From assembly GCF_014647975.1 (NCBI RefSeq), contig NZ_BMQF01000010.1, positions 225,957 through 289,956 on the forward strand: a stretch of DNA of 64,000 nt, given 5' to 3'. Of the stretch, positions 60,131 to 64,000 are shown one piece after another. This DNA is from Streptomyces fumigatiscleroticus. GTDB taxonomy: Bacteria; Actinomycetota; Actinomycetes; Streptomycetales; Streptomycetaceae. Within the stretch, counting starts at the first letter, position 1, and each line of letters starts with the position of its first letter. A program made the position numbers and the translations under genes. The notes beneath the pieces were generated by a model, which saw nothing but the letters and a program-made list of their open reading frames with translations, was not told the DNA's origin and ran no database searches.

Positions 60131-60732
60131 CACCCGCGGGCCGGCGGCCCGAACGGCACGCGCACGACCCCGCCCGCCGGGCCCGCCGCCCCACGCCGGC
60201 GACGGACCCGGCCCGTCCACCGTCCGCGCGTCGGCCGCACCGATGCGAGCCGGGCCCGGCGCCCCCCGAGGCGGGGCCGGGTCCGGCGCGGTCCGGGTGC
60301 CGGCGGTGTGCGGTGTGGCCGGGAGGCGGCCGGCCGTCGGCCGGGTGGAACCGGACCGGCCTGCCGCCTCGCGTCGGTCGGGGGCCGGCTCGGGTGTCGT
60401 CCGCGCGGTGGTTCGATCGGTGAGGGTGGCGTCCGGGGCCGGTCGGGGGCCGGCTCGGATGGCGTCCGCTCGGTGATCGGAACGGTGGGCGTCGGGGCCG
60501 CGCGGCGGTTTGACCGGTGGAAGCCGGAGCCGGGGCGGCGGCGGGACCGGGCGGGCGTGCCGTGCGATGTGACGCCGCTCACCCGGCGTGGCGCGGAGCG
60601 GCCGTCCGGGCCGGGAACCTCATGCCGGCTCCACACGGGCGGTTCCGCCCCGATCGGCGGCGAGCCCCGACAAGGCACCCACCCGAGGGACGCGCTGTCC
60701 TTCCGGGGCGGCGTTGCGGCCACAATGGGGGG
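60131..60732. other. Gene-free gap before dxr with a two-copy direct repeat
   Basis: This 602-bp stretch has no credible gene. GGTCGGGGGCCGGCTCGG occurs at about 60376 and 60438 with similar following sequence (TGTCGTCCGCGCGGTG / ATGGCGTCCGCTCGGTG), giving two diverged copies of about 60 bp. The dxr promoter should lie near 60700-60726, where CACAAT (60721-60726) ends 6 nt before the start codon. Confidence 0.7.
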
Positions 60733-62001
60733 ATGAGCGACTCTCCAGCCCCCCTCGCCGACCCGCACCTCGTCTACGACCCCGTGGCGGGAGACGGCCC
60801 GAAGGACGTGGTGCTCCTCGGCTCCACCGGGTCGATCGGCACCCAGGCCGTGGACCTCGTGCTGCGCAACCCCGACCGGTTCCGCGTCACCGGCCTGTCC
60901 GCGAACGGCGGCCGGGTCGCCCTCCTCGCCGAGCAGGCCCACCGGCTGAGGGTGCGCACGGTCGCGGTCGCCCGCGAGGACGTCGTACCTGCGCTGCGCG
61001 AGGCGCTCGCCGCCGAGTACGGCACCGCGGAGCCGCTCCCCGAGATCCTGGCCGGCCCGGACGCGGCCACGCGGCTCGCCGCCTCCGACTGCCACACCGT
61101 CCTGAACGGCATCACCGGCTCCATCGGACTCGCCCCGACCCTGGCCGCCCTGGAGGCGGGCCGCACCCTCGCGCTCGCCAACAAGGAGTCGCTCATCGTG
61201 GGCGGCCCGCTGGTCAAGGCCCTCGCCAAGCCCGGGCAGATCATCCCGGTCGACTCCGAGCACGCCGCCCTCTTCCAGGCGCTGGCCGCCGGTGCCCGCG
61301 CGGACGTGCGCAAGCTCGTCGTCACCGCCTCCGGCGGCCCCTTCCGCGGCCGGACGAAGGAGCAGCTGGCGCACGTCACCGTCGAGGACGCGCTGGCCCA
61401 CCCCACCTGGGCCATGGGCCCGGTGATCACGATCAACTCCGCGACCCTGGTCAACAAGGGCCTGGAGGTCATCGAGGCACACCTCCTCTACGACATCCCC
61501 TTCGACCGCATCGAGGTCGTCGTGCACCCGCAGTCGTACGTCCACTCGATGGTCGAGTTCACCGACGGCTCCACGCTGGCCCAGGCGACACCCCCCGACA
61601 TGCGCGGGCCGATCGCGATCGGGCTCGGCTGGCCGGAGCGCGTGCCGGACGCGGCCCCCGCGTTCGACTGGAGCACGGCCTCGACCTGGGAGTTCTTCCC
61701 GCTCGACAACGAGGCGTTCCCCTCGGTGAATCTCGCCCGGCAGGTCGGGCAGCTCGCGGGCACCGCCCCGGCGGTGTTCAATGCCGCCAACGAGGAGTGC
61801 GTCGAGGCCTTCCGCGGCGGCGCGCTGCCGTTCAACGGGATCATGGAGACCGTCACGCGGGTGGTCGAGGAGCACGGCACTCCGCGCGGGGGAACCTCGC
61901 TGACCGTGTCGGACGTCCTCGAAGCGGAGACCTGGGCCCGGGCCCGGGCACGGGAACTGACAGTGCGGACAGCGACAGCGAGCGCGGAGGCGCGTGCATG
62001 A
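60733..62001 (+). CDS. dxr: 1-deoxy-D-xylulose-5-phosphate reductoisomerase
   Basis: Second enzyme of the MEP isoprenoid pathway, making MEP from DXP with NADPH. The 422-residue protein has the NADPH motif LLGSTGSIGTQAVD (about 28-41), ALANKESLIVGG, the metal site PVDSEHAALFQ, the flexible loop TASGGPFRG, and HPTWAMGPVITINSATLVNKGLEVIEAH. Residues 1-20 are an unconserved tail. ATG 60733 is preceded closely by GGGGGG. It overlaps rseP by the ATGA motif, and ispG of the same pathway follows. Confidence 0.95.
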   Translation: MSDSPAPLADPHLVYDPVAGDGPKDVVLLGSTGSIGTQAVDLVLRNPDRFRVTGLSANGGRVALLAEQAHRLRVRTVAVAREDVVPALREALAAEYGTAEPLPEILAGPDAATRLAASDCHTVLNGITGSIGLAPTLAALEAGRTLALANKESLIVGGPLVKALAKPGQIIPVDSEHAALFQALAAGARADVRKLVVTASGGPFRGRTKEQLAHVTVEDALAHPTWAMGPVITINSATLVNKGLEVIEAHLLYDIPFDRIEVVVHPQSYVHSMVEFTDGSTLAQATPPDMRGPIAIGLGWPERVPDAAPAFDWSTASTWEFFPLDNEAFPSVNLARQVGQLAGTAPAVFNAANEECVEAFRGGALPFNGIMETVTRVVEEHGTPRGGTSLTVSDVLEAETWARARARELTVRTATASAEARA

Positions 62002-63302
62002 CGACTCTGATGTTCATCCTCGGCATAGTCCTCTTCGCGGTCGGCCTGCTGGTCTCGATCGCCTGGCACGAGCTGGGGCACCTGTCCACCGCGAAGCTCT
62101 TCGGCATCCGCGTGCCCCAGTACATGGTCGGCTTCGGCCCGACCATCTGGTCGCGCAAGAAGGGCGAGACCGAGTACGGCATCAAGGCCGTACCGTTCGG
62201 CGGCTACATCCGCATGATCGGCATGTTCCCGCCCGGCCCCGACGGCCGGCTGGAGGCGCGCTCCACCTCGCCCTGGCGCGGAATGATCGAGGACGCCCGC
62301 TCCGCCGCGTTCGAGGAGCTCAAGCCGGGCGACGAGAACCGCCTGTTCTACACGCGGGCGCCCTGGAAGCGGGTCATCGTGATGTTCGCGGGCCCCTTCA
62401 TGAACCTGATCCTCGCGGTCGCGCTGTTCCTCACCGTCCTGATGGGCTTCGGCGTCTCCCAGCAGACCACCACCGTCAGCTCGGTCTCCCAGTGCGTCAT
62501 CGCCCAGAGCGAGAACCGCGACACCTGCAAGAAGTCCGACCCGGCCGCCCCGGCCGCGGCCGCCGGACTGAAGGCGCGCGACAAGATCGTCTCGTTCGAC
62601 GGCGTGAAGACCGACAACTGGGACGAGCTGTCCGACCTGATCCGCGCCAACCCGGGCAAGGAGGTCCCGATCGTCGTCGAGCGCGGCGGCGAGCAGGTGA
62701 CCCTGCACGCGAAGATCGCCACGAACCAGGTCGCGAAGAAGGACGGCAACGGGCAGATCGTCGAGGGCGAGTACGTCACGGCCGGCTTCCTCGGCTTCAG
62801 CGCCGCCACCGGCGTCGTGAAGCAGGACTTCGGCGAGTCCGTGGAGTGGATGGGCGACCGGATCGGCGAGGCCGTCGACTCCATCGCCGCCCTGCCCGGC
62901 AAGATCCCCGCCCTGTGGGACGCGGCCTTCGGCGACGGGCCCCGCGAACCGGACTCCCCGATGGGCGTGGTCGGCGCGGCCCGCGTCGGCGGCGAGATCG
63001 CCACGCTGGACATACCGGCCACCCAGCAGCTGGCCATGTTCGTCATGCTGGTCGCCGGCTTCAACCTCTCCCTGTTCCTGTTCAACATGCTGCCGCTGCT
63101 GCCGCTCGACGGCGGGCACATCGCGGGGGCGCTGTGGGAGGCGCTGCGCCGGAACGTCGCCAAGGTGCTGCGCCGGCCGGACCCGGGCCCGTTCGACGTG
63201 GCGAAGCTCATGCCGGTGGCGTACGTGGTGGCCGGGATCTTCATCTGCTTCACCTTGCTGGTTCTGGTGGCGGATGTCGTCAATCCCGTAAGGATCAGCT
63301 AG
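61998..63302 (+). CDS. rseP: Site-2 membrane metalloprotease, RseP-type
   Basis: Cleaves membrane-embedded substrates such as anti-sigma factors or signal-peptide remnants. The 434-residue protein has the zinc motif HELGH at residues 24-28 in the first membrane span, GFGPTIWSRKKGETEYGIKAVPFGGYIRM, one PDZ domain (about 150-240, AAGLKARDKIVSFDG) and the LDG motif in NMLPLLPLDGGH near residue 370. The dxr-rseP-ispG order is conserved in actinobacteria. A strong terminator follows 36 bp after the stop. Confidence 0.93.
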   Translation: MTTLMFILGIVLFAVGLLVSIAWHELGHLSTAKLFGIRVPQYMVGFGPTIWSRKKGETEYGIKAVPFGGYIRMIGMFPPGPDGRLEARSTSPWRGMIEDARSAAFEELKPGDENRLFYTRAPWKRVIVMFAGPFMNLILAVALFLTVLMGFGVSQQTTTVSSVSQCVIAQSENRDTCKKSDPAAPAAAAGLKARDKIVSFDGVKTDNWDELSDLIRANPGKEVPIVVERGGEQVTLHAKIATNQVAKKDGNGQIVEGEYVTAGFLGFSAATGVVKQDFGESVEWMGDRIGEAVDSIAALPGKIPALWDAAFGDGPREPDSPMGVVGAARVGGEIATLDIPATQQLAMFVMLVAGFNLSLFLFNMLPLLPLDGGHIAGALWEALRRNVAKVLRRPDPGPFDVAKLMPVAYVVAGIFICFTLLVLVADVVNPVRIS

Positions 63303-63337
63303 CCGAACGACCCTCTACTGCTGCGCAGAGCGTGATG

Positions 63338-63387
63338 CCGTGCCCTTCACTCGATCACCCAGCCGAGAGTGAAGGGCACGGTTTGTT
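63338..63387 (+). terminator. Intrinsic terminator after rseP
   Basis: A perfect 15-bp stem CCGTGCCCTTCACTC / GAGTGAAGGGCACGG (63338-63352, 63367-63381) with a 14-nt loop, followed by TTTGTT. It separates ispG from dxr-rseP transcription. Confidence 0.92.
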
Positions 63388-63826
63388 CATACAACGCACA
63401 GTGAAGTGCCTGAGCGAACCGCCTGACGACGCGGTGGCACGAGCGCACGGGGACGCCGGTTCCCGCCGATCCCCCACACAGCCGGTGGGCTCGCATCGAC
63501 GAGTTGCTCCGCTTCAGGTGTTCGCCCCGCCACTTCGGTCACCGCTGGATCCGCGAGCGGCCCTGACGGGCATGTTGTACCGCCTGCGCACAGAAAGCCT
63601 GTGGCGCGGCCTTCCCGCTGAGGGGACGGCCGGAACCGGGCACGGCGACGACCGGGAGCCATGTCTCCCGGCCGGCCACCGCACCCGCCTCGCCGGCGGA
63701 GAACGCCATTGGGGGGACCGTTGGGACGCCGTGTGCTTGCGTTCACGTCCGTGCCGTAATCTCGAAGTCCGGAGCCCGCAGCTCACGGGACCGGACCTTG
63801 ATTCACGACTTGGGGTTGCACAGCAG
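63388..63826. other. Gap before ispG, possible insertion-sequence remnant
   Basis: No intact gene is visible in these 439 bp. On the plus strand 63562-63621 reads LTGMLYRLRTESLWRGLPAE, which resembles the N-terminal GMLYRLRTGxxWRDLP motif of IS5-group transposases. It is flanked by sequence without further similarity. A remnant is possible but weakly supported. The ispG promoter must lie in the right part; none is evident. Confidence 0.35.
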
Positions 63827-64000
63827 ATGACTGCGATTTCTCTCGGCATGCCGTCCGTTCCGACCAAGCTCGCCGAGCGTCGGAAGAGCCGGCAGATCCA
63901 GGTCGGATCCGTGGCGGTCGGCGGAGACGCGCCCGTCTCGGTGCAGTCGATGACGACGACCCGTACGTCGGACATCGGTGCCACGCTCCAGCAGATCGCG
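63827..64000 (+). CDS. ispG: 4-hydroxy-3-methylbut-2-enyl diphosphate synthase, 3' end cut by the window
   Basis: An iron-sulfur enzyme of the MEP pathway that converts MEcPP to HMBPP. Only the first 58 residues are present, in frame to the window end. After a short unconserved tail, the segment RRKSRQIQVGSVAVGGDAPVSVQSMTTTRTSD is the highly conserved N-terminal strand of IspG. The ATG at 63827 fits the family start. Confidence 0.93.
   Translation, partial: MTAISLGMPSVPTKLAERRKSRQIQVGSVAVGGDAPVSVQSMTTTRTSDIGATLQQIA

Overview
The window is chromosomal DNA from a Streptomyces-type actinomycete. The base composition is very rich in G+C, GTG and TTG starts are common, and many genes overlap by ATGA or GTGA. 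The conserved frames tsf-pyrH-frr-cdsA-rlmN on the left and dxr-rseP-ispG on the right are typical of the genus core. No rRNA, tRNA, CRISPR array or intact insertion sequence was seen.

Layout. (1) 1-5217: translation and membrane-lipid housekeeping genes (tsf partial, pyrH, frr, cdsA, rlmN). A 163-bp palindromic element lies between cdsA and rlmN, and a short palindrome is inserted in frame in rlmN. (2) 5275-9206: a TPP riboswitch with terminator controls a thiamine-type ABC importer (binding protein, fused permease, ATPase). (3) 9207-14596: repeats, a sortase-anchored LAETG protein, a LOG-family protein, a VOC protein and a two-gene ABC exporter. (4) 14830-41588: a polyamine/GABA catabolic island. 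It holds an aminotransferase, an Lrp regulator, two aldehyde dehydrogenase plus PotD pairs, potABC, a PuuB-like oxidase, gabT, a PucR regulator and a gabD-like dehydrogenase. Scattered among them are a GDPD, an adenosine deaminase, a NADAR protein, a PAP2 phosphatase, a membrane P-loop ATPase and several unknowns. (5) 41668-57926: a compact locus that looks built for xyloglucan. It contains GH3, an ABC sugar importer, a GH74 remnant, GH42, GH95, GH12, GH31 and a LacI regulator. Four copies of the same 14-bp palindrome, one of them imperfect, lie at its promoters. (6) 58184-64000: an acyl-CoA dehydrogenase, dxr, a site-2 protease and the start of ispG.

How the genes fit together. In region 4, PotABCD-type importers bring in putrescine-like amines. 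The oxidase, dehydrogenases and aminotransferases would carry them through GABA to succinate, with Lrp and PucR as likely regulators. In region 5, secreted GH12 (and formerly GH74) would cut the glucan backbone and the ABC system would import oligosaccharides. GH95 (fucose), GH42 (galactose), GH31 (xylose) and GH3 (glucose) would then strip them in order. The LacI protein probably represses both divergent promoters and its own gene.

The most unusual features are the xyloglucan locus with its gutted GH74 gene, the palindromic element whose arm differences are mostly G-U compatible on the minus strand, and a striking number of G+C-rich minisatellites (18, 22, 27, 28, 30 and 36 bp units) at gene ends and inside one enzyme gene.
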